Shown here in pieces: positions 37,895 to 45,040 of a stretch of DNA of 64,000 nucleotides. Source of the stretch: Aliiroseovarius sediminis (lineage in GTDB: Bacteria > Pseudomonadota > Alphaproteobacteria > Rhodobacterales > Rhodobacteraceae); contig NZ_JALBYP010000035.1 in assembly GCF_022678485.1 (NCBI RefSeq), positions 248,001 through 312,000 on the forward strand. Reading direction: 5' to 3'. A program made the position numbers and the translations under genes. The notes beneath the pieces were generated by a model. The model saw only the letters and a program-made list of their open reading frames with translations, ran no database searches and was not told the origin of the DNA. Position 1 is the first letter of the stretch. Each line of letters opens with the position of its first letter.

Positions 37895-38206
37895 ATGAAA
37901 CGGGTTCTTCTTTCACTTGCGCTGATCACAGTCATCTTTCCCAGCCAAGCCGCATTCGCAGGCAGCTCGATCGAACGGGCCTGCCTAAGCGCCGACCGCG
38001 CCAACGCTTCGCGCGCGCTGTGTGGCTGCATCCAAAACGTGGCCGACGCAATGTTGACCAACCGCGAACGCGCAATGGTAGCCAAATTCTTTAAAGACCC
38101 GCATCGAAGCCAGGCAACGCGGCAATCGGACCGTCGCTCGGACGAACGGTTCTGGCAGAAATACAAGCGGTTCGGGCAAGCCGTGACCTCTAACTGTCGC
38201 CGCTGA
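37895..38206 (+). CDS. Small secreted protein of unknown function
   Basis: A 103-residue protein with a clear signal peptide (cleavage after 'AAFA', about residue 22). The mature part is about 80 residues, basic, with four cysteines ('ERAC', 'LCGC', 'SNC') that could form two disulfides in the periplasm. Its stop abuts the stop of the convergent phosphatase gene. I recognise the pattern as a conserved Rhodobacteraceae protein but know no function. Confidence 0.7.
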   Translation: MKRVLLSLALITVIFPSQAAFAGSSIERACLSADRANASRALCGCIQNVADAMLTNRERAMVAKFFKDPHRSQATRQSDRRSDERFWQKYKRFGQAVTSNCRR

Positions 38207-38665
38207 TCAACCCGCTAGATCGGCCAACAATCCGCGCGCGGCGGCTTCCACAAGGTCCAGCGTCTGATCAAAATTTCGCGTGAAATACGGGTCGGGCACG
38301 TGGTCCATCCCCGTATCGGGCGCGAAATCCGTAAACAGTGCGACGCGCGTGGTCGCTTCCGCGGGGCGCAATTTCTCGATATCGGACAGGTTGCTGTCAT
38401 CCATGGCGATGATTAGGTCAAACTGCTTGAAATCGGCGGGCGTGAACTGGCGCGCCCTAAGCGTTGACAAATCGTAACCACGGGCGCGCGCGGCGTCTTG
38501 CATCGGCCCATAGGGCGGATTGCCCACATGCCAGTCTGATGTCCCTGCGCTGTCAATCTGAACGTGTAGGTCGGGGTGGTCGGTGGCCAAAGTGCGAAAC
38601 ACGCCCTCGGCGGTGGGGGAACGGCAAATATTGCCCAGACAAACGAAAAGGATGCGGTGATTCAT
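38207..38665 (-). CDS. Low-molecular-weight protein-tyrosine phosphatase
   Basis: A 152-residue phosphatase with the C-x5-R loop 'CLGNICRS' (Cys 9, Arg 15) at the N-terminus and the general-acid motif 'VPDPYF' near residue 124. The enzyme acts on phosphotyrosine or on arginine phosphate in other bacteria. It is not next to a tyrosine kinase or exopolysaccharide gene, so a role in capsule control cannot be inferred. It is convergent with the small secreted protein. Confidence 0.9.
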   Translation of the reverse strand: MNHRILFVCLGNICRSPTAEGVFRTLATDHPDLHVQIDSAGTSDWHVGNPPYGPMQDAARARGYDLSTLRARQFTPADFKQFDLIIAMDDSNLSDIEKLRPAEATTRVALFTDFAPDTGMDHVPDPYFTRNFDQTLDLVEAAARGLLADLAG

Positions 38666-38785
38666 GGGGCTGTTCTAGCCTTTGCACCCTTGCGTGTCAC
38701 GCCTATCGAAGACTCGGCGGGCGTAGCTTCGCCCACCGCCTTTTACCTTCTTGCAAACCTATACCATCGGGGTCAAAACCGCGCC

Positions 38786-39436
38786 ATGTCACGCCTTAAA
38801 CCTTATGCCATGTCCTGCCCTGTGTCCCTGTCACTTGACCTTCTGGGCAACCGTTGGGCGTTGCTTGTACTGCGCGAACTTCATGCGGGTCCAGCCAGCT
38901 TCGCACAGATCAGGGGCGGATTGCCGGGCATTGCCACCAACATGCTGTCGGCACGCCTGACCGAGCTGTGCAACGCGGGGCTGATTTCCAAGACCCGTCG
39001 TCTCTATGCGTTGACAGACGCCGGATTATCGACCCGCGCGATCTTGTTTGAACTTGCCCGCTTCGGCCGCAGCTTACCCGCGCCCGACGCACCTTCGGAC
39101 CCCGACGGCATATCGCATCGCGCCGTCGTTTTTGCCGGGGCCATCGAACGCGCCGCTGGCCCTCTTGACGACATTCGCGCACAAATCACCCTGAACGGCG
39201 AACCCTTCGCCCTGACCGTCTCAGGCGGGCGCGTGGCGTTGCAGGCCGGGCCGATGCCCCTTGCCCCGGTAGAGCTCGCGTTTGAATGGTCGGATGTCGA
39301 AGCGGTGGCGCGTGGCGACCAACGCGTCGCCCATTTCGTCGCCGAGCGTGAGATCGCCGCCGAAGACCCCCTTCAGGTCGCCGCTCTGTTGGACCTTCTA
39401 CAAAAGGCCATGGATATCTACGGAGGTTTCAAGTGA
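38786..39436 (+). CDS. HxlR-family transcriptional regulator with C-terminal extra domain
   Basis: A 216-residue protein. Residues about 9-95 form a MarR/HxlR-type winged helix: 'CPVSLSLDLLGNRWALLVLRE' type sequence, 'GIATNMLSARLTELCNAGL' and the wing 'YALTDAG'. Residues about 110-216 form a second domain ('FALTVSGGRVALQAG', 'ELAFEWSDVEAV') that resembles an SCP2-like lipid-binding fold; that is an inference. ATG 38786 is the family start. The stop overlaps the sirtuin start as GTGA, so the two are coupled. Confidence 0.85.
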   Translation: MSRLKPYAMSCPVSLSLDLLGNRWALLVLRELHAGPASFAQIRGGLPGIATNMLSARLTELCNAGLISKTRRLYALTDAGLSTRAILFELARFGRSLPAPDAPSDPDGISHRAVVFAGAIERAAGPLDDIRAQITLNGEPFALTVSGGRVALQAGPMPLAPVELAFEWSDVEAVARGDQRVAHFVAEREIAAEDPLQVAALLDLLQKAMDIYGGFK

Positions 39437-40137
39437 CGCGGATCGTGATCCTGACCGGTGCTGGTATTTCTGCCGAAAGCGGGCTGGGCACCTTTCGCGA
39501 CCAAGATGGGCTTTGGACCAAGTACGACCTGGACGAGGTCGCGACCCCCGAAGGCTTCGCCCGCAATCCCGACCTGGTTCACGCATTCTATAACGCCCGG
39601 CGCACCAATTGCCGTTCAGCGCAACCAAACACCGCCCACGAGGCGTTGGCGAAGCTGCAATCTGCCCATTCTGACGACGTCACCATTGTCACGCAGAACG
39701 TCGATGACCTGCATGAACGCGCGGGCTCGACCGATGTCATTCACATGCATGGCAATCTGAACGGCGCGCTATGTGCCGGGTGCGATCACCGCTGGCCTGC
39801 GCCACTGGAAATGTCGTCCGCGGACCTCTGCCCCGCTTGCGGAAATGGGTCAACCCGACCTGATATTGTGTGGTTCGGTGAAATGCCCTATGCCATGGAC
39901 GAGATTTACCAGCATCTCACCGAGGCCGACCTGTTCGTCGCCATTGGCACCTCTGGAAATGTCTATCCCGCCGCAGGCTTCGCCGCCGAGGCCCGCGCCG
40001 CCGGGGTTGAAACATTGGAGCTAAACCTCGAACCATCCGCCACAGCCGGCGTGTTTGACAAAAGTCGCCACGGTCCGGCCACGGCGATCGTACCGCAATG
40101 GGTGGCCGAAGTTCTGAGAGCCCAAAAAAAAGCGTGA
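39433..40137 (+). CDS. cobB: Sir2-family NAD-dependent protein deacylase
   Basis: A 234-residue sirtuin. 'GAGISAESGLGTFR' binds NAD, 'QNVDDLHERAG' and catalytic His 106 in 'IHMHGNL' follow, and the zinc cysteines are Cys 114, 117, 133 and 136. 'FYNARR' near residue 52 has the Tyr and Arg that mark sirtuins acting on succinyl- and malonyl-lysine as well as acetyl-lysine. The start is GTG overlapping the regulator stop. The end of the gene lies inside a terminator stem that serves the convergent copper-chaperone gene. Confidence 0.93.
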   Translation: MTRIVILTGAGISAESGLGTFRDQDGLWTKYDLDEVATPEGFARNPDLVHAFYNARRTNCRSAQPNTAHEALAKLQSAHSDDVTIVTQNVDDLHERAGSTDVIHMHGNLNGALCAGCDHRWPAPLEMSSADLCPACGNGSTRPDIVWFGEMPYAMDEIYQHLTEADLFVAIGTSGNVYPAAGFAAEARAAGVETLELNLEPSATAGVFDKSRHGPATAIVPQWVAEVLRAQKKA

Positions 40138-40160
40138 CCGCACCTTAACAGGTGCGGTCA
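40123..40160 (-). terminator. Rho-independent terminator of the copper-chaperone gene
   Basis: A perfect ten-base stem (TGACCGCACC with GGTGCGGTCA, 40135-40144 and 40151-40160) is followed on the minus strand by CGC and eight T (40123-40130). It lies 35 bases after the copper-chaperone stop and includes the cobB stop codon in its stem. Confidence 0.9.
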
Positions 40161-40194
40161 ACAAACGACGATTAACTCCTGCTTCGTTACGGCA

Positions 40195-40725
40195 TCAGTT
40201 GGTCTGCGTGCTGCCCTGCTTCTTCTGGCCACCACCCATCTTGCCGTGATCCATCTTGCCTTTCTGCATACCGCCACCCATCGGGTTGCGGGTCAGATCA
40301 ACCGGGATTTCGACTGTCATCTCGCCTGCTTTTTCAAAAACCAGCGTAACGTTGATGGTCGATCCATCCTCAAACGGTTGGTTCAGGCCCATGAACATCA
40401 CGTGATCGCCGCCGCGCTCAAGTGCATGCATGCTGCCAGCGCCGACCGGAAAGCCGTCTTCGACTTCCATCATCTGCATCACACCTTCGGCGCTTTCCTT
40501 GTGGGTGTGCAGCTCGACACGCTTTGCCACATCCGATTTTGCGGCGATCAGGCGGTCATCTTCCTCGCCTTGGTTCATGATCTGGAAGAACGCGGCACCC
40601 GCCATCGCGTTCGGGCCAGAGGCGCGGGCATAGGCGTCCTCAATCACAATCTCGCCCTCTGCCATGGCAGGCAGCGCGAACAGGGTGGCCGCAGTCGCGG
40701 CAAGAATGGTTTTCATAGGGGACAT
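40195..40725 (-). CDS. Copper chaperone PCu(A)C
   Basis: A 176-residue secreted protein with a signal peptide (cleavage after 'AMA', about residue 22). The mature domain has the copper-binding pattern H-M-H-M of PCu(A)C proteins: His in 'ELHTHKE', Met residues in 'VMQMMEV', His in 'SMHALERGGDHVMFMGL'. It delivers Cu(I) to cytochrome oxidase in the periplasm. The C-terminal tail is Met-, His- and Lys-rich ('GGGMQKGKMDHGKMGGG'), a further metal-binding extension. It is in a unit with the DUF2946-like gene upstream. Confidence 0.9.
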   Translation of the reverse strand: MSPMKTILAATAATLFALPAMAEGEIVIEDAYARASGPNAMAGAAFFQIMNQGEEDDRLIAAKSDVAKRVELHTHKESAEGVMQMMEVEDGFPVGAGSMHALERGGDHVMFMGLNQPFEDGSTINVTLVFEKAGEMTVEIPVDLTRNPMGGGMQKGKMDHGKMGGGQKKQGSTQTN

Positions 40726-40772
40726 GGTTGTATTCCTTTGGTCCGTCGTTGAGTTGGTCTGCTAAGCTGGGG

Positions 40773-41120
40773 TCAAGCCAGCAAAGGCGGACCACGCGCT
40801 GACGGCGTCAGTTCCGTGCGACCGCCAAGCGACGCGGCCCGCACCGGGCCGATCCGCGCCAACAGCTGCTGAACAGGCATGTGTATCATGGGCACAAAGA
40901 ACTCGGCCGCAAACATCTGAGCGCCATCGGGACACAGATGAACCGAATCGACGGGCTCACCATCCGGGCCAATAGTCATTGTTACCATCCCAAGGCCCGT
41001 GCAGATCACCATATCGATGGCAGAACCCATATCTGGGCTGCTACCACGCGCATGCGCCAGCGAAAAACTCGCCGCGGTCAGCACCAAAGCCAGAAGATAT
41101 GCAGTGAAAGCGCGCAACAT
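40773..41120 (-). CDS. Small exported protein, DUF2946-like
   Basis: A 115-residue protein with a signal peptide or N-terminal helix (about residues 5-24), a Cys pair ('VICTGLGM' and 'HLCPDG') and a hydrophobic segment near residues 66-85. This is the pattern of DUF2946-type proteins often found beside PCu(A)C genes. It lies 47 bases upstream of the copper chaperone on the same strand, so a copper-related role is likely by context. Function is not established. Confidence 0.68.
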   Translation of the reverse strand: MLRAFTAYLLALVLTAASFSLAHARGSSPDMGSAIDMVICTGLGMVTMTIGPDGEPVDSVHLCPDGAQMFAAEFFVPMIHMPVQQLLARIGPVRAASLGGRTELTPSARGPPLLA

Positions 41121-41183
41121 AGGATAGGGCTAAGCCGCTTTTCCATCCTGCACAAGCGACAAAACGTAACAGATGAAAACAAG

Positions 41184-41218
41184 CTAAAACCGCCCAAAGC
41201 AGCTAAGCTCGGGCGGTT
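41184..41218 (-). terminator. Probable terminator of rpmB
   Basis: AACCGCCC and GGGCGGTT (41188-41195 and 41211-41218) form an eight-base stem with a 15-base loop, followed on the minus strand by TTTTA. It begins 30 bases after the rpmB stop. The T run is short. Confidence 0.65.
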
Positions 41219-41247
41219 CAAATCCGGTCAAACCGGGGCACGAGGGC

Positions 41248-41535
41248 TCAGGCAGTTGCCAAAGCCTTCGCGACGTCTTTCTTGATTTTCAGCGCGTTGG
41301 CCGACAACTCGACATCTTTGGCCTTCGCCAGAAACGCATCCAGACCGCCACGGTGATCCACCGACCGCAAAGCCGCTGCAGAGATACGCAGCTTGAACCC
41401 ACGGTCCAGCGCTTCGGACTGCAACGTCACATCGTTCAGGTTCGGCAGAAACCGGCGGCGGGTTCTGTTTTTCGCATGGCTGACATTGTTGCCAGTCATC
41501 GGGCCTTTTCCGGTCAGTTCGCAAACGCGCGACAT
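41248..41535 (-). CDS. rpmB: 50S ribosomal protein L28
   Basis: A 95-residue basic protein starting '[20 protein letters not shown]', with '[15 protein letters not shown]', the L28 signature, and '[21 protein letters not shown]'. It belongs to the large ribosomal subunit. AAGGAAAGAG-type sequence precedes the ATG. It forms a monocistronic unit, with a dispersed element upstream and a terminator downstream. Confidence 0.97.
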   Translation of the reverse strand: MSRVCELTGKGPMTGNNVSHAKNRTRRRFLPNLNDVTLQSEALDRGFKLRISAAALRSVDHRGGLDAFLAKAKDVELSANALKIKKDVAKALATA

Positions 41536-41747
41536 GGCTCTTTCCTTGCTCTATCGGGCTGGATTGGTGAGGTTCTCAGCACGCCCTCGCGCCGCTCACG
41601 TCCAGCCGGTCAATACAAACGGGCGCCGCAGTGGCAGCGCCCCAAATTCCGTTCGCGGTGAATAGACGCCTTCCATAGGCGCGTCAAGTGACTCTTGCCC
41701 CGTTTCATACAGGAATTTACGCGAACCCACCAGAACCCGTAAAGCCC

Positions 41748-41808
41748 GTTTCTTCTGGCCCAAAATATCCTGGGGTGAATGCGCGCAGCGCAGAGGGGCA
41801 AAGCCCCT
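41748..41808 (+). repeat. Dispersed intergenic element, copy 3 (between the ABC transporter and rpmB)
   Basis: On the plus strand it reads GTTTCTTCTGGCC, AAAATATCCTGGGGTGAA, hairpin TGCGC-GCA-GCGCA and GGGGC-AAA-GCCCC. It ends 14 bases before the ABC transporter stop codon, so relative to that gene it is inverted compared with the other copies. Confidence 0.9.
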
Positions 41809-41822
41809 GCCACGCCCAGCCC

Positions 41823-43652
41823 CTATACTTCGGCTAAAAATCCGCCTGATTGCCGCTCCCACAACCCAGCATAAATGCCGCCCTGCGCCAGAAGTTCATC
41901 ATGACTACCGCTTTCGATGATCTGCCCTTCGTCCAGCACGACGATCCGATCCATCTGCGCAATTGTGGACAGTCTGTGGGCGATGGCAATCACGGTCTTG
42001 CCTTCCATCATCCCGTAAAGCGTCTTCTGAATAGCCGCCTCCACTTCACTGTCCAAAGCCGAGGTCGCCTCGTCCAACACAAGGATCGGCGCATCCTTCA
42101 ACATGACCCGTGCAATGGCAACACGCTGACGTTGCCCCCCAGACAATTTCACCCCGCGTTCCCCCACATGAGCGTCATAGCCCCGACGGCCCTGCGGGTC
42201 CTCCAGTGTCTGGATGAAGTCATGCGCCTCGGCGCGGCGAGCGGCGGCGATCATCTGGTCTTCGGTTGCATCGGGACGCCCATAAAGCAGGTTCGCCCGG
42301 ACCGAGCGATGCAGCAGGCTGCTGTCCTGCGTGACCATACCGATCTGTGCGCGCAAACTGTCTTGCGTCACCTCATTCACGCCCTGACCGTCAATCAGAA
42401 TGCGCCCGCCCTCGGGGTCGCGAAACCGCATCAGCAGATTCACAAGGCTGGACTTACCTGCCCCGGATCGCCCGACCAGCCCGACCTTTTCGCCCGGATG
42501 CACCGTTAAAGAGACATCTTCCAGCCCACCCGTTCCCTTGCCGTAATGATGGGTCAGACCGTCAAAAACAATCTTGCCCTCGGTCATCACCAGATCGCGC
42601 GCGCCATCCACATCTGTCAGTTCATGTGGCACTGCGATCGACCGCAACCCTTCGCGGATGACACCCATATGTTCAAACAGGCGGATCGTGACCCACATGA
42701 TCCAGCCAGACATACCGTTCAGGCGGATCACCAGCGCAGACGCAGCGGCGACTTCGCCTACCGACACCTCGCCGACTGACCAAAGCCAAACAGCTGACCC
42801 CAGCACGCCGACGATCAGCACACCGTTCAGCAGGTTCAGCCCGAAGCTCAATTCGGTCATCAGACGCAGAAACCGCTGGAACCGCAGACGTAGACGTTTC
42901 AGCGAGGACAGCGCATACCGCTCTTCGCCCGACCCTTGGGAAAACAGTTTCACGCTTTCGATATTGGCGTAAGCATCGACGATCCGGCCCGTGACAAGGG
43001 ACCGGGCATCCGACCATTTCTCGGACGCGACGGACACGCGTTTTGCGATGTAACGGACATACAGGATGTAGAAAACCAGCCAGATTCCCAAAGGCAGCGC
43101 CAGCCGTGCGTCGACCTGCCCCAAGATTACCATCGCACTCAGCACATATGTCGTGGCATAGAAAATAGCCTCGAAAAACATATACGTGCTGTCCTCGACC
43201 GCCGGGCCAAGCTGCATCACGCGGTTGGACAGCCGTCCAGCAAAATCATTTTGGAAAAACCCAAGCGACTGGCCCAACATATGCCGGTGCGCCCGCCAGC
43301 GGACCTGTTCTTGCATATTGCCCGCAAGCGTCTGTTCCAGAAGGAAACGGTTAAGGGTGATGGCAAGCGGTCGGAAAACGATGATGAACACGGCGGCGAA
43401 CAGCAGCTCGACCCCATGTGTGCCCCAGAAATTTTCAGGCGTGGACATGTTCATCAGATCGACGACACGTCCCGTATAGAAAATAACGCCTGTTTCGATC
43501 AAAGCAACCACGATACCGGTTAGCCCCATCCAGATCATCCATTTTCGAAATGGGCCGAATTGCGATTTGAAAAACGCCCAAAGGGTGGCGGGCGGCGTGC
43601 CCGTGCCACCGGACGCAAAGGGATCAACGAGGTTCTCAAAAAAACGAAACAT
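41823..43652 (-). CDS. ABC transporter, fused membrane and ATPase domains (exporter type)
   Basis: A 609-residue half-transporter. Residues about 35-335 contain six membrane helices, and the C-terminal part is the ATPase with Walker A 'GRSGAGKSS' (394-402), signature 'LSGGQRQRVAIARVM', and Walker B 'ILVLDEATSALDSE'. It should dimerise and export a lipid, peptide or drug; the substrate is unknown. Exporters of this shape are often called MsbA-like or multidrug type. It stands alone on the minus strand between two copies of the dispersed element. Confidence 0.88.
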   Translation of the reverse strand: MFRFFENLVDPFASGGTGTPPATLWAFFKSQFGPFRKWMIWMGLTGIVVALIETGVIFYTGRVVDLMNMSTPENFWGTHGVELLFAAVFIIVFRPLAITLNRFLLEQTLAGNMQEQVRWRAHRHMLGQSLGFFQNDFAGRLSNRVMQLGPAVEDSTYMFFEAIFYATTYVLSAMVILGQVDARLALPLGIWLVFYILYVRYIAKRVSVASEKWSDARSLVTGRIVDAYANIESVKLFSQGSGEERYALSSLKRLRLRFQRFLRLMTELSFGLNLLNGVLIVGVLGSAVWLWSVGEVSVGEVAAASALVIRLNGMSGWIMWVTIRLFEHMGVIREGLRSIAVPHELTDVDGARDLVMTEGKIVFDGLTHHYGKGTGGLEDVSLTVHPGEKVGLVGRSGAGKSSLVNLLMRFRDPEGGRILIDGQGVNEVTQDSLRAQIGMVTQDSSLLHRSVRANLLYGRPDATEDQMIAAARRAEAHDFIQTLEDPQGRRGYDAHVGERGVKLSGGQRQRVAIARVMLKDAPILVLDEATSALDSEVEAAIQKTLYGMMEGKTVIAIAHRLSTIAQMDRIVVLDEGQIIESGSHDELLAQGGIYAGLWERQSGGFLAEV

Positions 43653-43871
43653 GAGGGCGCTCCGTGCGCGTTGAGGCGTAAGATGTGATGGATGGGGCTT
43701 GCGACAGCCCGTCAGGACCGCAGCTTACGATCGGTATTTGGTCCTGAAATGGTGCATCCTGCATCTTTCCTTCATGCTGGTCGCGAAACGCTAGCCGAGA
43801 TGTTAGCGCCGATCAAGACTACTAACACACGTGCACCCATATTCGCCAATGGTGTATTGTGGAGAGGGTCG

Positions 43872-43932
43872 AAGGGGCGCTGCCCCTCGCGTCTGCGCCG
43901 CTCACCCCGGGATATTTCGGGCCAGAAGAAAC
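43872..43932 (-). repeat. Dispersed intergenic element, copy 4 (downstream of meaB)
   Basis: On the minus strand it begins GTTTCTTCTGGCC ten bases after the meaB stop, then AAATATCCCGGGGTGA, a hairpin GCGGC-GCA-GACGC with one mismatch, and the GGGGC/GCCCC hairpin. The rest of the 290-base gap up to the ABC transporter start shows no gene. Confidence 0.9.
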
Positions 43933-43942
43933 GTGGGTGGGT

Positions 43943-44929
43943 TTAGGCGTTGGGCGGTGGGCGCAGGTGGGTAAGGATGTCTTCCGCTGCGCGTGTGGCC
44001 GAAATTTGGCCTGCGGCGACCTGCTTTCCCAGTGTTTCGATCCGGGATTTTATATCCGCTTGATCAAGAGCAGACAGCAGGCCGATGCGCACATCTTCTT
44101 CGAACCAATGGCGCGCCTGCTGGGCGCGACGTTTATCCCAGTGCCCATGGTCGCGGCGCCAGTCAATCAGTTCACGCATCGCCTGCCATGCCGCTGGCAG
44201 TCCGTCCTTGGTGATCGCGGACACCGTCATTGCCTTGGGAAAGCCCTCGGGGTCATAGACGCGTTTACGCAATAGCCGCAACGCGCCCGAATAGTCCGCG
44301 CGGGTGCGCAGGGCGGCTTGTTTCAGGTCGCCGTCGGCCTTGTTGATCAGGATGAGGTCGGCGATCTCCATGATCCCGCGTTTTACACCCTGAAGTTCGT
44401 CCCCGCCGGCTGGTGCCAGCAACAGCAGGAACAGGTCCGACATTTCAGCCACCATGGTTTCAGATTGGCCGACGCCTACAGTTTCGATCAACACGATGTC
44501 AAAGCCTGCTGCCTCGCACAATGTCACGGCCTCTCGCGTTCGGCGCGCGACACCGCCCAGTTGTGATTGCGAGGGCGAGGGGCGGATAAACGCATTCTTC
44601 TCGCGGCTCAGGTGCTCCATACGGGTTTTGTCGCCAAGTATCGAGCCGCCCGAGCGAGCCGAACTGGGATCGACCGCCAGCACGGCAACTTTCATGCCTT
44701 GTTCGATCAGGAACATGCCGAAGGTCTCGATGAAGGTGGATTTGCCGACGCCCGGCGTGCCGGACAAGCCGATGCGCAAGGCTTGGCGGTTCGACGATGC
44801 CAGTTCCTCTAATAGGTCAACAGACTGCTGGCGATGGTCGGCCCGACCGCTTTCCACCAGCGTGATCGCCTGTGCCAGGGCACGTCGTTCGCCTGCAATG
44901 ACGCGCGTTGCCAGATCCTGAATGTTCAT
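43943..44929 (-). CDS. meaB: MeaB/ArgK-type GTPase, chaperone of methylmalonyl-CoA mutase
   Basis: A 328-residue G3E-family GTPase. Walker A 'GTPGVGKST' is at residues 57-65, 'VDPSSARSGGSILGDKTRM' follows, then 'ETVGVGQSE' (Walker B region) and 'NKAD' for guanine. MeaB protects and loads adenosylcobalamin into methylmalonyl-CoA mutase. ATG 44929 is chosen for its GGAGG site; the long open frame upstream runs across the hrpB start and is not coding. The mutase gene is not in the window, but the epimerase of the same pathway is at 61327. Confidence 0.93.
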   Translation of the reverse strand: MNIQDLATRVIAGERRALAQAITLVESGRADHRQQSVDLLEELASSNRQALRIGLSGTPGVGKSTFIETFGMFLIEQGMKVAVLAVDPSSARSGGSILGDKTRMEHLSREKNAFIRPSPSQSQLGGVARRTREAVTLCEAAGFDIVLIETVGVGQSETMVAEMSDLFLLLLAPAGGDELQGVKRGIMEIADLILINKADGDLKQAALRTRADYSGALRLLRKRVYDPEGFPKAMTVSAITKDGLPAAWQAMRELIDWRRDHGHWDKRRAQQARHWFEEDVRIGLLSALDQADIKSRIETLGKQVAAGQISATRAAEDILTHLRPPPNA

Positions 44930-45040
44930 GGTGCCTCCGGTATTTTGCACTTCATGCCGTGCTGGCTGCAGTCTGTCCAGAGGGCGTGCGGGCAGCCGCT
45001 TAGTTCTGGACCACACGACGCGGACGCCCGATAAGGGGGC

